From Tyzzerella sp. (lineage in GTDB: Bacteria > Bacillota > Clostridia > Lachnospirales > Lachnospiraceae), in the NCBI GenBank assembly GCA_017465565.1, contig JAFTWA010000005.1:1-64000 (forward strand): a stretch of 64,000 nucleotides of DNA, given 5' to 3'. Made by a program: the position numbers and the translations under genes. The notes under the pieces were generated by a model. That model was not told the origin of the DNA. It ran no database searches and saw only the letters and a program-made list of their open reading frames with translations. Below are positions 14,145 to 23,200 of this stretch, piece after piece (positions within the stretch are counted from its first letter, which is position 1; every line of letters starts with the position of its first letter).

Positions 14145-17069
14145 TTAAAACAGACTTCTCGTTTCTATAAATAACTCTTTTTGTTCCTCAATCTTCTCTT
14201 CATTTCCCACAACGCAGAAATAATTATCCTTCAATACCGCTTCCACAATCTCCGCCAACGCTCTGATATCTTCTGCCTTCGCATCCAGAATCTGATTTCG
14301 CTCTTCGTAAATCATTTCCGGCGACACCTTGTTCATATAAAGAGTCATAGAACGGTCGCCCCTCGCTGCAGGTGTCATCGGCTGGTCAATATTACTGATT
14401 GTACCGATAATATATTTCGTCATATCACGTTCACTCACATCGAATTCCTTTAAATATGCTGGAATTCCCTCATAAACCTGATTTGTCTTTTCCAGGTTCG
14501 GGTCACGGTACGACATGAAATAACCTTCCCCTAGCTTCGAAAAACCGCTCATGCAGCCGTACGCTCCACCTTTCACACGGATGTTCTGCCACAAGTAATC
14601 ATAACTCAAAATAACCTTCAAAATCTGAAGTGCCCCTGTATAAGACAGCCCTGCATCAATAAAGTTACCAGTGCGGGCAACGTACTGCACCTTAGACGAA
14701 GTCTTGAAGCCTTCATTTTTCTTTTCAAGATAGAGGACGCAAGGCTCTGTCTCCACCTCTTCTGCAAATAAATGCGCTTTCAAATTTCTAATTAACATCT
14801 CTAATCCATCCAGACCATCCCTTGATGCGGTATAGCTTACCATCATGTTTTCTGGACGGAACAAGATTTTCGTAAGCAATTTTAAGTTCTCGATTAACTT
14901 CTCTTTTTCAGTTTCAAAATGTTCTTCCACTTCTTTTACTATCTCAAAATAATCAATTCCCGAGGTCACGTCCTTAAATTTAGACAGTGGTGAGAAGTAT
15001 GACATGGCACGAAGAGCCGCTGTGGCATGCCCAGAAGACTGGAATTTCATCTGCATTCTGGATATTACCATAGCCAAAATTTCTTTCAGTCTCTTTTCAT
15101 CGTCCAGTTTTGACTGTGTCAGAATCTCTTCCATCATGGCAAATGCCACTGGAAGCTTATCATATAAAGCCTTTGCCTTGATTTCAAAAGTAGCCTTAAA
15201 CTCTTTCTCTTTTACCTTCGTCACATCTGGATACAGCTCCAGAGAGGTTCCAATTCCACCCGTATGAACATTGATTTCATTAAAGAGTTCACTATATTCA
15301 TAATGCTCTGTGTCGATAATGCCAAGCACCGCCTGAAGCATTCCTACATATGGTAAAAGTTCCGCCGACACGCCCGATAAATCGAATAGCAAATCTACAT
15401 ACCCGATTCCATTTGTTTCCACCTCATGAAAAATCACAGGAGTACCGTCGTAATTCATCTCTTCATTATAAATTGGTGAAATTTCGCGGGAAATATCCTC
15501 ACGCTTCAGAACCGGAATCTTTTCCACATCCTCAAGGCTTTCTTCTGCCTCTTGGAATTCCTCCAGTTCAGCTGTCGCAGCAACCAACCCTTGAATTTCC
15601 TCATCGCTCAAGCTATTTTTATAGGCTGCAAGGCGCTCTTCCAGTTCCTTATCCATTCTGGCCGTACGACCTTTTTCTGGTTTTACAACCACAATTGAGC
15701 CATGTGTATTATCCAAAAGATATTTCTGGATTAATGCTTCAAAATATCCTTCATTTACTTTCTTTTTCAAAAACTCAAATGTCTCGCTTGCTTCCATATG
15801 AAGGAAAGGCAGCCCATCATCATACAACCAACTGTCCCATATCTGAAGTCCATAAACCAGACCCTTTGGATAATTTCCAAAGTCTGCCTCACGATAGCGG
15901 AATTCGTGGTAATTGATTCCCGCCTCCAAAGCCTTCTTATTGATTCCATTTTTCACAAGCTCCGAGAGCGTTTCTTCGATTGTCTTTACAAACGCTTCCT
16001 TCTGCTCCACATTTGCATTCTTTGCAACGATTGTGAAAATCGGCTGATAGATTCCATCATCAAAAGAACCCATAATATCCTTTCCGATTCCTGCATCCAA
16101 AAGAACTTTCTTAAGCGGTGCACCAGGCGCGGAAAGGAGTGCATAATCCAAAATCTGGAACGCCTGATAAAGTTCCTTATCGAGACTTGTTCCAACTACT
16201 TTATTATAAGAAAGATAGGTGTTATCTTCCTCCGGCTCGCTGCTCGAAATGGAATATGCTATCTCAATCTCTTTCACCGCATCAAACGCCTTCTGCCCAC
16301 GGATTGCAGAATCGATTTCCAAGGTGTCAAACTGCGACAAATATTCTGCATCCAGCCACTGAAGCTTCTCTTCCATATCCATATTTCCATAAAGATAAAT
16401 ATAACTATTCGAAGGATGATAATATTTGCTGTGGAAATCAATAAATTGCCCGTAAGTCAGCTCTGGAATCACGTCCGGGTCTCCGCCAGACTCGTGTGCG
16501 TAGGCCGTATCTGGAAATAATGAATTCAGGGTCACACGCTCCAAAACACCTTCTGGGGAAGAGAATGCCCCCTTCATTTCATTATAAACAACTCCATTAT
16601 AAGTTAATGCGTCTTCTGCGTTTTCCAGGCGGTAGCTCCAGCCTTCCTGCCTGAAAATCTCATCATGCTTATAGATATTTGGATACAAGACAGCATCCAT
16701 ATAAACATGCATCAGATTCTGAAAATCCTTATCATTGCAGCTTGCAACCGGATAAACCGTCTTATCCGGGAATGTCATTGCATTCAAAAATGTATTCAGT
16801 GACCCTTTTGCAAGTTCAATAAATGGGTCCTTTACCGGAAAATTCTTGGACCCACAAAGAACAGAATGCTCCAAAATATGAGGAAGCCCTGTGCTGTCCT
16901 CCGGCGGTGTCCGAAAGCCAATTGCAAACACTTTATTTTCATCATCGTTTTCCATCAAAAGAACTCTCGCACCGCTCTTTTTGTGGCGTAAGAGATATCC
17001 TTCTGTCTTTAAATCATTCAAATACTTCTGTTGTATTAATTCATAATTCGTCAATGTATTGATACTCAT
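14145..17069 (-). CDS. M16C (presequence-protease type) zinc metallopeptidase
   Basis: A 974-residue insulinase-superfamily peptidase of the PreP/Cym1-like M16C type. The inverted zinc motif HILEH (64-68) lies in STGLPHILEHSVLCGSKNFPVKDPF. Further markers are YHPSNSYIYLYGNMD and, in the second half, RVKGGAYGCMSGF. It comprises two homologous halves forming a clam shell that degrades oligopeptides in the cytoplasm; no signal peptide is present. The start (MSINTLTNYEL) is chosen for its AGGAGCG site; an upstream ATG at 17105 overlaps the promoter. It is first in the peptidase-era-yqzL-recO group. Confidence 0.92.
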   Translation of the reverse strand: MSINTLTNYELIQQKYLNDLKTEGYLLRHKKSGARVLLMENDDENKVFAIGFRTPPEDSTGLPHILEHSVLCGSKNFPVKDPFIELAKGSLNTFLNAMTFPDKTVYPVASCNDKDFQNLMHVYMDAVLYPNIYKHDEIFRQEGWSYRLENAEDALTYNGVVYNEMKGAFSSPEGVLERVTLNSLFPDTAYAHESGGDPDVIPELTYGQFIDFHSKYYHPSNSYIYLYGNMDMEEKLQWLDAEYLSQFDTLEIDSAIRGQKAFDAVKEIEIAYSISSSEPEEDNTYLSYNKVVGTSLDKELYQAFQILDYALLSAPGAPLKKVLLDAGIGKDIMGSFDDGIYQPIFTIVAKNANVEQKEAFVKTIEETLSELVKNGINKKALEAGINYHEFRYREADFGNYPKGLVYGLQIWDSWLYDDGLPFLHMEASETFEFLKKKVNEGYFEALIQKYLLDNTHGSIVVVKPEKGRTARMDKELEERLAAYKNSLSDEEIQGLVAATAELEEFQEAEESLEDVEKIPVLKREDISREISPIYNEEMNYDGTPVIFHEVETNGIGYVDLLFDLSGVSAELLPYVGMLQAVLGIIDTEHYEYSELFNEINVHTGGIGTSLELYPDVTKVKEKEFKATFEIKAKALYDKLPVAFAMMEEILTQSKLDDEKRLKEILAMVISRMQMKFQSSGHATAALRAMSYFSPLSKFKDVTSGIDYFEIVKEVEEHFETEKEKLIENLKLLTKILFRPENMMVSYTASRDGLDGLEMLIRNLKAHLFAEEVETEPCVLYLEKKNEGFKTSSKVQYVARTGNFIDAGLSYTGALQILKVILSYDYLWQNIRVKGGAYGCMSGFSKLGEGYFMSYRDPNLEKTNQVYEGIPAYLKEFDVSERDMTKYIIGTISNIDQPMTPAARGDRSMTLYMNKVSPEMIYEERNQILDAKAEDIRALAEIVEAVLKDNYFCVVGNEEKIEEQKELFIETRSLF

Positions 17070-17103
17070 AATCAGCGCTCCTAAATTTATACATACTGTA
17101 TTC

Positions 17104-17131
17104 ATTATAACACTATTTTAACAAATAGCAA
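17104..17131 (-). promoter_or_regulatory. Promoter of the M16C peptidase-era-recO group
   Basis: Minus strand TTGCTA (17126-17131), 16-base spacer, TATAAT (17104-17109), just downstream of the terminator of the preceding transporter gene. Confidence 0.6.
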
Positions 17132-17132
17132 A

Positions 17133-17166
17133 GGGATGATAGTTTTAATCCTAAAACCATCATCCC
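17133..17166 (-). terminator. Terminator of the NhaC-family transporter gene
   Basis: GGGATGATxGTTTT pairs with AAAACxATCATCCC around a 6-base loop, 15 bases past the stop codon at 17181. Confidence 0.7.
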
Positions 17167-17180
17167 CATATTTTTACATC

Positions 17181-18683
17181 TTATGCTTTCGCCTTATTCT
17201 TTTGTCGAATTACAAATAACACCAAGAACATTAATACCATCCCCACAGGAAGCGAAATCCATGCATTCTGTACAAATCCTGCCACAATGTATGTTACGAA
17301 TGACACTGCTGCCACTGTAATCGCATATGGAAGCTGTGTAGATACGTGGTTAACATGATTACACTGTGCACCAGCTGACGCCATAATTGTTGTGTCCGAA
17401 ATTGGCGAGCAGTGGTCACCACATACTGCACCAGCCATACAAGCTGAAATGGAAATAATCATCATTTCTGGATTTGTATTTTCAAAAAGAGCAACTACGA
17501 TTGGGATTAAAATACCAAAAGTTCCCCAAGATGTTCCCGTTGCAAATGCAATGAAGCATCCAATAACAAAAATGATTGCCGGCAGGAAGTTCATGAGTCC
17601 GCCTGCAAAACCTTTTACAGTTGTTTCCACGAATTCCGCTGCACCAAGGCTGTCTGTCATTGATTTCAATGTCCATGCAAATACAAGAATCATAATCGCT
17701 GGTACCATTGCCTTAAATCCATCTGGGATACATCCCATACAATCAGAGAATGTAAGCACCTTACGCACTACATATAAAATAATCGTAATAGCCATTGCGA
17801 AAAAGCTGCCCAGTGCAAGACCTACAGATGCATCACAATTTGAAAATGCTGTGATAAAATCTGTTCCACTAAAGAAACCGCCTGTGTAAATCATTCCGAT
17901 AACACAGCATACAATCAAAGAAATAACTGGAATTACCAGGTCGATTACTTTTCCCTTCGCATTTGAAAATTCTGAACCTGCATTTTCATATGGACGGTCT
18001 GGAGTAGTATAAATATCTCCCTTGATTGCATTATCTTCATGCTTTTTCATTGGACCATAATCCATTTTCATTGTGATAATAACAATCATCATTACGATTG
18101 TTAAGAGTGCATAGAAGTTATATGGAATCGCTTTGATAAAAATTTCAAATCCGTTGTGTCCCTCTACGCAGCTGGTTACAGCTGCTGCCCAAGAAGAAAT
18201 TGGAGCAATAATACAAACAGGTGCTGCTGTTGCATCGATTAAATAGGATAACTTCGCACGTGACACGTTATGCTTATCTGTTACTGGGCGCATAACACTA
18301 CCTACTGTTAAACAGTTAAAATAGTCATCAATAAAAATCAGAACACCGAGTGCTACGGTAGCGAGCTGAGCTCCTACTCTCGACTTGATATGTTGGCCTG
18401 CCCAGCGCCCAAACGCTGCTGAACCCCCAGCGCGGTTCATGAGACATACCATTGCACCAAGAATGACTAAGAATATTAAGATTCCCATGTTGTACTCATC
18501 TGTTAATACGGCAATAAAACCGTCCTCGTAAATGTGTGTGATTGTTCCCTCGAAAGAAAATCCCGAATAGAATAATCCACCTACTAAAATACCAATAAAT
18601 AGCGAACTATATACTTCTTTTGTAATTAAAGCAAGAATAATCGCTACCAATGGTGGCACTAAAGCCCAAATTGTTGCATGCAT
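17181..18683 (-). CDS. NhaC-family transporter, probable lysine transporter (LysW type)
   Basis: A 500-residue membrane protein with about 12 helices. NhaC-family blocks seen are IFIDDYFNCLTVGSVMRPVTD, SFFAMAITIILYV and CGDHCSPISDTTIMASAGAQCNH. NhaC members include Na+/H+ antiporters and amino acid or organic-acid transporters. Its leader contains a lysine riboswitch followed by a terminator (18723-18948), so its substrate is most likely lysine; NhaC-type genes under lysine riboswitches have been named lysW in comparative work. It is transcribed alone, with terminators on both sides. Direction of transport is not decidable from sequence, though repression by lysine favours uptake. Confidence 0.85.
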   Translation of the reverse strand: MHATIWALVPPLVAIILALITKEVYSSLFIGILVGGLFYSGFSFEGTITHIYEDGFIAVLTDEYNMGILIFLVILGAMVCLMNRAGGSAAFGRWAGQHIKSRVGAQLATVALGVLIFIDDYFNCLTVGSVMRPVTDKHNVSRAKLSYLIDATAAPVCIIAPISSWAAAVTSCVEGHNGFEIFIKAIPYNFYALLTIVMMIVIITMKMDYGPMKKHEDNAIKGDIYTTPDRPYENAGSEFSNAKGKVIDLVIPVISLIVCCVIGMIYTGGFFSGTDFITAFSNCDASVGLALGSFFAMAITIILYVVRKVLTFSDCMGCIPDGFKAMVPAIMILVFAWTLKSMTDSLGAAEFVETTVKGFAGGLMNFLPAIIFVIGCFIAFATGTSWGTFGILIPIVVALFENTNPEMMIISISACMAGAVCGDHCSPISDTTIMASAGAQCNHVNHVSTQLPYAITVAAVSFVTYIVAGFVQNAWISLPVGMVLMFLVLFVIRQKNKAKA

Positions 18684-18722
18684 AAATTAATTAAACCTCT
18701 CTCTCTTTATAATAGAATGTGC

Positions 18723-18760
18723 AAAAAAAATGAACGACTTCGTGAAAAGCTCGCTCATGG
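18723..18760 (-). terminator. Expression-platform terminator of the lysine riboswitch
   Basis: On the minus strand ATGAGCGAGCTT pairs with AAGTCGTTCAT (some G-U pairs), followed by eight T. It lies between the aptamer and the transporter start codon. Confidence 0.8.
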
Positions 18761-18789
18761 TCATAAAATTATATATATTTCCTCAATAA

Positions 18790-18948
18790 CGATAGCACTC
18801 CACAAATGTGACAGTGCATTACATATTCTGTAATGCCCCAGAAATACTTCTTCGGACATAGAAGCAAATCTTCGGCGGTCTTCCCTTTCAAATCTGACGG
18901 TTGTCCTACCTTGTCATATCCTACTGATGAACCCCGCACCTCTATCAG
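18790..18948 (-). ncRNA. Lysine riboswitch (L-box)
   Basis: Read on the minus strand, the leader shows the L-box blocks in order: GATAGAGGTGCGG with TTCATCAGTA, then AAAGGGAAGACCGCCGAAG, CTGGGG, GCACTGTCA and GTGGAGTGCTATC. The first and last blocks close the P1 helix (GATAG/CTATC). A terminator follows, so lysine binding should switch the transporter off by premature termination. Identified by eye from the conserved core; a covariance search would settle it. Confidence 0.88.
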
Positions 18949-18968
18949 TCAATCATTCAATTGCGTCC

Positions 18969-18997
18969 ATTCTAACACAGTGGCACATAATTGTAAA
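18969..18997 (-). promoter_or_regulatory. Promoter of the riboswitch leader
   Basis: Minus strand TTTACA (18992-18997), 17-base spacer, TAGAAT (18969-18974), shortly before the aptamer. Confidence 0.65.
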
Positions 18998-19035
18998 GAG
19001 ATTATTTTTATAAAGGCCTGCTTTCTAAGCACATA

Positions 19036-19065
19036 AAAGGCGCTGGGGGTACAACCAGCGCCTTT
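19036..19065 (-). terminator. Terminator of the gntP operon
   Basis: AAAGGCGCTGG pairs perfectly with CCAGCGCCTTT around an 8-base loop, followed by TTTATG on the minus strand. It lies 34 bases past the gntP stop. Confidence 0.75.
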
Positions 19066-19098
19066 CTAGGCAGAATCTTTATGTACTACATTACAGTA

Positions 19099-20502
19099 CT
19101 ACATGAAGATACTTAATACTAATACTTCTACAACACCAACTGCCCAGGCAATTGTTGATGTTACTGACCAAATTGTCAATTGGTCTTTCGCTTCTTCTAC
19201 ACCGAGTGTTCTGTTTACTACCCAGAAGTAACTATCGTTAAAGTAACCAAAGAATAATGAACCAACACAACATGCAACTGCACCAAGAACTGGATTAGCA
19301 CCTGCTGCAACAATGATAGGAGCTGTGATAGAAGCTGCTGTTGTCATAGCAACTGTACCAGAACCCTGGATAAATCTCATTGCTGTAGAGATGATAAGTG
19401 GAAGAATGATAATTGGAATAGCTGTTTGAGCAATACCATTTGCCATGTATGTTCCAAGACCAGAATCTTTAATAATCTGACCAAGAGAACCGCCACCACC
19501 AGTTACTAACATGATGATACCTGCAGAAGCCATACCTTTTTCCATTTCTTTTAATGCTGTAGCTCTGTCTAATTTTCTACCTAATGTGAAGATAGCAACT
19601 AATAAACCAATACCAACAGCTACGATTGGTTGACCTAAGAAGATAAGTACTTCGAAGATACCTGTCTTCATTCCTAAAGCTGAAGAAACTGTGTTAATGA
19701 GGATCAAGATGATTGGGAATAACAATGGAGCAAATGATTCAAATGCACCTGGAACGCCATCCATATCTAAGTCAAGAGCTGCATTTTTGTCAGCTTCCTG
19801 GTATGGAGCGTCCACGATATCACCATTGTCATCAACGATCTTGTAATATTTCTTAGCAAGGAACTTTCTAGCGTAGATAATACAGCAGATTACCATAGGT
19901 AATGAAAGTACAAGTGTTAATAAGATAAAGATACCAACATCAATACCGAAAAGACCACAAACTCCCAAAGGACCTGGTGTAGGTGGTACTAATGAGTGAG
20001 TTACTACAAGACCAGCTGCAAGAGAAACACCAAGTGCAACTACTGATTTTTTAGTAACCTTTGAAAGTGCTTTCGCGATAGGTGAAAGTACTACGAAACC
20101 TGAATCACAGAAAATAGGAATAGAAACAACGAAACCTGTGATTGCTAATGCTTCTTCTTCTCTTCCTTTACCGAAAAGCTTTAAGAATGTGTAAGCCATT
20201 CTCTTAGCAGCTCCGGTTACTTCGAAGATTTGACCCATCATAACACCGAAACCGATAATAATACCGATACTTCCGAGAGTTCCGCCAAAACCTGAAGTTA
20301 CTGAGTTAACAATACCCAATGTTTTTCCGTCATCCATTGTAACGTTTGCAAGTGGCATACCACCAACAACACCTACTACGATTGTACAAAGAATTAAAGC
20401 TAAGAAAGCCTGCACCTTAGTTTTTAAAACTAAGAAAATTAATAATGCGATACCGATTCCAAGACCAAGTAACATTCTTGGACCACTAAGATCATATACC
20501 AT
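19099..20502 (-). CDS. GntP-family sugar acid permease
   Basis: A 467-residue membrane protein with about 12-14 helices. GntP family features include GLGIGIALLIFLVLKTKVQAF at the start, the TSGFGGTLGSIGIIIGFGVMMG block, PIFCDSGFVVLSP, HSLVPPTPGPLG and RFIQGSGTVAMTTAASI. Members take up gluconate and related sugar acids by proton symport. Here the gene is third after dtnK and pdxA2, so a four-carbon acid such as erythronate or threonate is the likely substrate. AGGAGG precedes the ATG. Confidence 0.9.
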   Translation of the reverse strand: MVYDLSGPRMLLGLGIGIALLIFLVLKTKVQAFLALILCTIVVGVVGGMPLANVTMDDGKTLGIVNSVTSGFGGTLGSIGIIIGFGVMMGQIFEVTGAAKRMAYTFLKLFGKGREEEALAITGFVVSIPIFCDSGFVVLSPIAKALSKVTKKSVVALGVSLAAGLVVTHSLVPPTPGPLGVCGLFGIDVGIFILLTLVLSLPMVICCIIYARKFLAKKYYKIVDDNGDIVDAPYQEADKNAALDLDMDGVPGAFESFAPLLFPIILILINTVSSALGMKTGIFEVLIFLGQPIVAVGIGLLVAIFTLGRKLDRATALKEMEKGMASAGIIMLVTGGGGSLGQIIKDSGLGTYMANGIAQTAIPIIILPLIISTAMRFIQGSGTVAMTTAASITAPIIVAAGANPVLGAVACCVGSLFFGYFNDSYFWVVNRTLGVEEAKDQLTIWSVTSTIAWAVGVVEVLVLSIFM

Positions 20503-20535
20503 AAATGAACCTCCTCTTTCCTTTTTCTACTCTGT

Positions 20536-21534
20536 TTACTTTGTAAAACTTGGAGCATATTTGGCCGCCAGCAAAATCGCTTCAATCATGCTGACTGCAC
20601 TCACCACGCCTTTACCTGCGATATCAAAAGCTGTACCATGATCCACAGATGTTCGAAGAATTGGCATACCGTTCGTGATAGAGATTGTCTTTTCAAAATC
20701 AAGTGTTTTCGCTGCAATGTGCCCTTGATCATGATATAAAGACAATACACTATTGTATCTTCCAATTGCTGCCTGATGGAATACCGAATCCGCACCAATT
20801 GGCCCCACAACGTTGTACCCTTCTGCCTGCAGTTCTTCGATTGCCGGCGTAATTTCATTAACCTCTTCCCAGCCAAATAATCCATGTTCACCACTGTGTG
20901 GATTCAGGCCGGCGATTGCCATTGTCCCTTCTTTTACTCCCAATTTTTCGAGAGCAATGAGACAACGTTTGACATAATCCTTGATTCTGTCTTTTTTAAT
21001 CAAATCCAACATATCTCTCAAAGATACATGTCTTGTCAAGAAGAAGATACGCATTCCGTTTGTTTCAAACATTGTAAGCGGATCTTCTGTATTTGTAAGT
21101 TCACCGAAGATTTCTGTATGTCCGATGAAGTTCACATCACCTGCTCGCAGGGATTCTTTATTGATTGGAGTTGTAGCAACTGCGTCCACCTTACCAGCAT
21201 TTGCGAGTTCAATACTCTTTGCTATGTATGCGAATGCTGCCTTTCCACATTTGCCATTTACTTTTCCAAATTCAAACTCATCAATGTTAATATTATCTAA
21301 ATCAATAATATTCAAAACACCTTCGCTATAGTCACCGTCTTCCGGCTCCTCTATCACATTGATTTTTAAATCCACACCAGAAATACGGATTGCCTGTTCC
21401 ATAACTTTTTTATCACCAATAACAACCGTATTTGCCACATCAAATACTTCTTTCGAAGCAACTGACTTTGCAACAATTTCAGGACCAACACCGGCTGGAT
21501 CCCCGATTGGCACTGCGATGTAAGATTTTCCCAT
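20536..21534 (-). CDS. pdxA2: PdxA2-type 4-phospho-D-erythronate/threonate dehydrogenase
   Basis: A 332-residue enzyme of the PdxA family. Markers are [52 protein letters not shown] and [15 protein letters not shown] (metal-binding His/Asp). Canonical PdxA makes vitamin B6. The PdxA2 branch, encoded beside DUF1537 kinases, oxidises and decarboxylates 4-phospho-erythronate or -threonate to dihydroxyacetone phosphate. The neighbouring kinase and GntP permease place this gene in the catabolic branch. The start at MGKSYIAV is chosen for the GGAGGAG site; an ATG eight codons earlier has none. It begins 24 bases after dtnK. Confidence 0.88.
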   Translation of the reverse strand: MGKSYIAVPIGDPAGVGPEIVAKSVASKEVFDVANTVVIGDKKVMEQAIRISGVDLKINVIEEPEDGDYSEGVLNIIDLDNINIDEFEFGKVNGKCGKAAFAYIAKSIELANAGKVDAVATTPINKESLRAGDVNFIGHTEIFGELTNTEDPLTMFETNGMRIFFLTRHVSLRDMLDLIKKDRIKDYVKRCLIALEKLGVKEGTMAIAGLNPHSGEHGLFGWEEVNEITPAIEELQAEGYNVVGPIGADSVFHQAAIGRYNSVLSLYHDQGHIAAKTLDFEKTISITNGMPILRTSVDHGTAFDIAGKGVVSAVSMIEAILLAAKYAPSFTK

Positions 21535-21558
21535 AATGTATCTCCTCCTGTCTGTCAT

Positions 21559-22863
21559 TTATACGTATAATTTTTCTTTCAAATATGTGATGCACTGGTT
21601 AATAGCACCTTTACCACCCTGGCTTCCGCCTTTTGTGATAATATGTACACCTTCAAACTCTCCTTTGAGGAATTGCCCATATGCAGCAAGTGGAAGCACC
21701 TCATCCTGAAGGGCAAGACCTGCAGTCTGGAACTTCTGGCACACAGCCACTGTGATGTCTCCACCACTGGTATATAAACCTTTAAAAGAAGAATCTGCTT
21801 TAAATATTTGATAAGTAATCTCAGCAAATGCCGAGTTAATCATTCCTGTCACATCATCTAAAGAACAATTATAACGTTCCATGTATGGTGCAAAATTGAT
21901 ACGGTTTTCAGGATAGATACCGTCGCCTGTCACAGTTGAAACTGTGTATTGTCCGCTCCTTTTCAGAACCTCTGAAACAACACGGTTAATCTCAGCAGCT
22001 CTGGCCGCATCCCCCTCCAGGAACTCTTTGGTATTTACCATAACCTTATTTGTCTTCTGAGACAGCCAGAGTTCTTCCATCTGTGCCGTCGTATTTGGAT
22101 TAACACTTCCTACAACTGCCAGGATTTTGTTCTTTTCTTTCTTCTCAGAAGGTGTGATAAGCTTTCTTGAAAGAGTCGCTGTAAATACCCCCGGGTCTAC
22201 TGCAATGATTTTTAATCCGGTACTAATCACTGCATCCGCAATCAAGTCCATATCTTCCTGTGTCACACAGTCCAGGACAATGATTCTGTTTCCATGTGCC
22301 ACTTTCTCTTTAATCAACTCTGCAAGATAGTAATGTCCCTGCATCATATCCTTCATAAAAATAGAAGATACCTGATACTTGCTCTGTTCTTTAAAAAGCA
22401 ATGCCACTTCTGAAACCTTAACCGGCGTCTTAGGGTCAATTGCAATATTGGTTCTATGTAATGGAATTCCATCCACCAGCATATAGCCACCAATGACAAT
22501 TCTGCCTGATGATGGGAAACATGGGGCAACAATTGCCACATAATCTTCACCTAGACAATCCAGCATCGCATCCGTCTCGCTTCCCAGATTACCTCTGAGG
22601 GTACTGTCAATTCGGTTTGCATATACCTTTACATCGTCGTTCTTTAACAGATTACATACATTATACACACGATTATATGCAATCTCCGGTGCCACACCAC
22701 GGCTGTCCGTTGGATATAATACACAATCACAAGTTGAAAGCGTCTCCAGCTCAATCCGCTCTGAATTCATTACTGTATACGCATTATAATTCATTTTTTT
22801 CAGCAAAACTCCGGTCGCGTTTGCTCCCGTCAAGTCATCTGCAATTACAACACATTGTGACAT
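21559..22863 (-). CDS. dtnK: Four-carbon acid sugar kinase (DUF1537 family)
   Basis: A 434-residue kinase phosphorylating erythronate or threonate at C4. The N-terminal domain begins MSQCVVIADDLTGANATGVLL, the diagnostic ADDLTGAND/A motif, followed by TDSRGV and RIDSTLRGN. The C-terminal nucleotide-binding domain ends with YTSGGDITVAVCQ and HIITKGGSQGGKGAI. With pdxA2 and gntP it forms a complete uptake-phosphorylation-oxidation route to dihydroxyacetone phosphate. It is first in the operon, behind a promoter with a palindromic operator and a leader hairpin. Which epimer is used cannot be decided here. Confidence 0.88.
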   Translation of the reverse strand: MSQCVVIADDLTGANATGVLLKKMNYNAYTVMNSERIELETLSTCDCVLYPTDSRGVAPEIAYNRVYNVCNLLKNDDVKVYANRIDSTLRGNLGSETDAMLDCLGEDYVAIVAPCFPSSGRIVIGGYMLVDGIPLHRTNIAIDPKTPVKVSEVALLFKEQSKYQVSSIFMKDMMQGHYYLAELIKEKVAHGNRIIVLDCVTQEDMDLIADAVISTGLKIIAVDPGVFTATLSRKLITPSEKKEKNKILAVVGSVNPNTTAQMEELWLSQKTNKVMVNTKEFLEGDAARAAEINRVVSEVLKRSGQYTVSTVTGDGIYPENRINFAPYMERYNCSLDDVTGMINSAFAEITYQIFKADSSFKGLYTSGGDITVAVCQKFQTAGLALQDEVLPLAAYGQFLKGEFEGVHIITKGGSQGGKGAINQCITYLKEKLYV

Positions 22864-22927
22864 ATCGAAACTCCTTTCTCACTATTTCTCATTCATACTT
22901 CTCTGATTTCCGAAGCTTCAAATAGGC

Positions 22928-22989
22928 GGAATATCCCCCGCAATATTCCTTTATAATTCCACCTTACCACCTACCGAAATGTCGGTCAA
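22928..22989 (-). promoter_or_regulatory. dtnK operon promoter, operator palindrome and leader hairpin
   Basis: Minus strand TTGACC (22984-22989), 17-base spacer, TAAGGT (22961-22966). The spacer contains the palindrome ACCGACATTTCGGT (22973-22986, arms ACCGA/TCGGT), a good repressor site. Just after the likely start point is a GGAATAT/ATATTCC hairpin (22928-22949). No regulator gene lies beside the operon. Confidence 0.55.
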
Positions 22990-23154
22990 GAGAGGAAATT
23001 CTTTTTTCCCTTTTACACAGTTTTTTGCTCGAATTTTTGTGTATTTTTACTAACTCGTTTATTTTTTAACGTTATTTTATTGTCAAAATGTATAGATTTT
23101 TTTTACTAATTTCCTCGTTAGCTCTTTAAATACTATATGATGAAAACAGCAAAA

Positions 23155-23184
23155 AAATCCTCGAGTCCGAAAACTCGAGGATTT
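23155..23184 (-). terminator. nifJ terminator
   Basis: AAATCCTCGAG pairs perfectly with CTCGAGGATTT around an 8-base loop, followed on the minus strand by seven T; 17 bases past the nifJ stop. Confidence 0.85.
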
Positions 23185-23200
23185 ATTTTTTCGCCTTTAA

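Noticed and set aside
15350-16520. Several plus-strand frames opposite the M16C peptidase
   Set aside because: Mutually overlapping frames without start signals, all within a well-supported gene.
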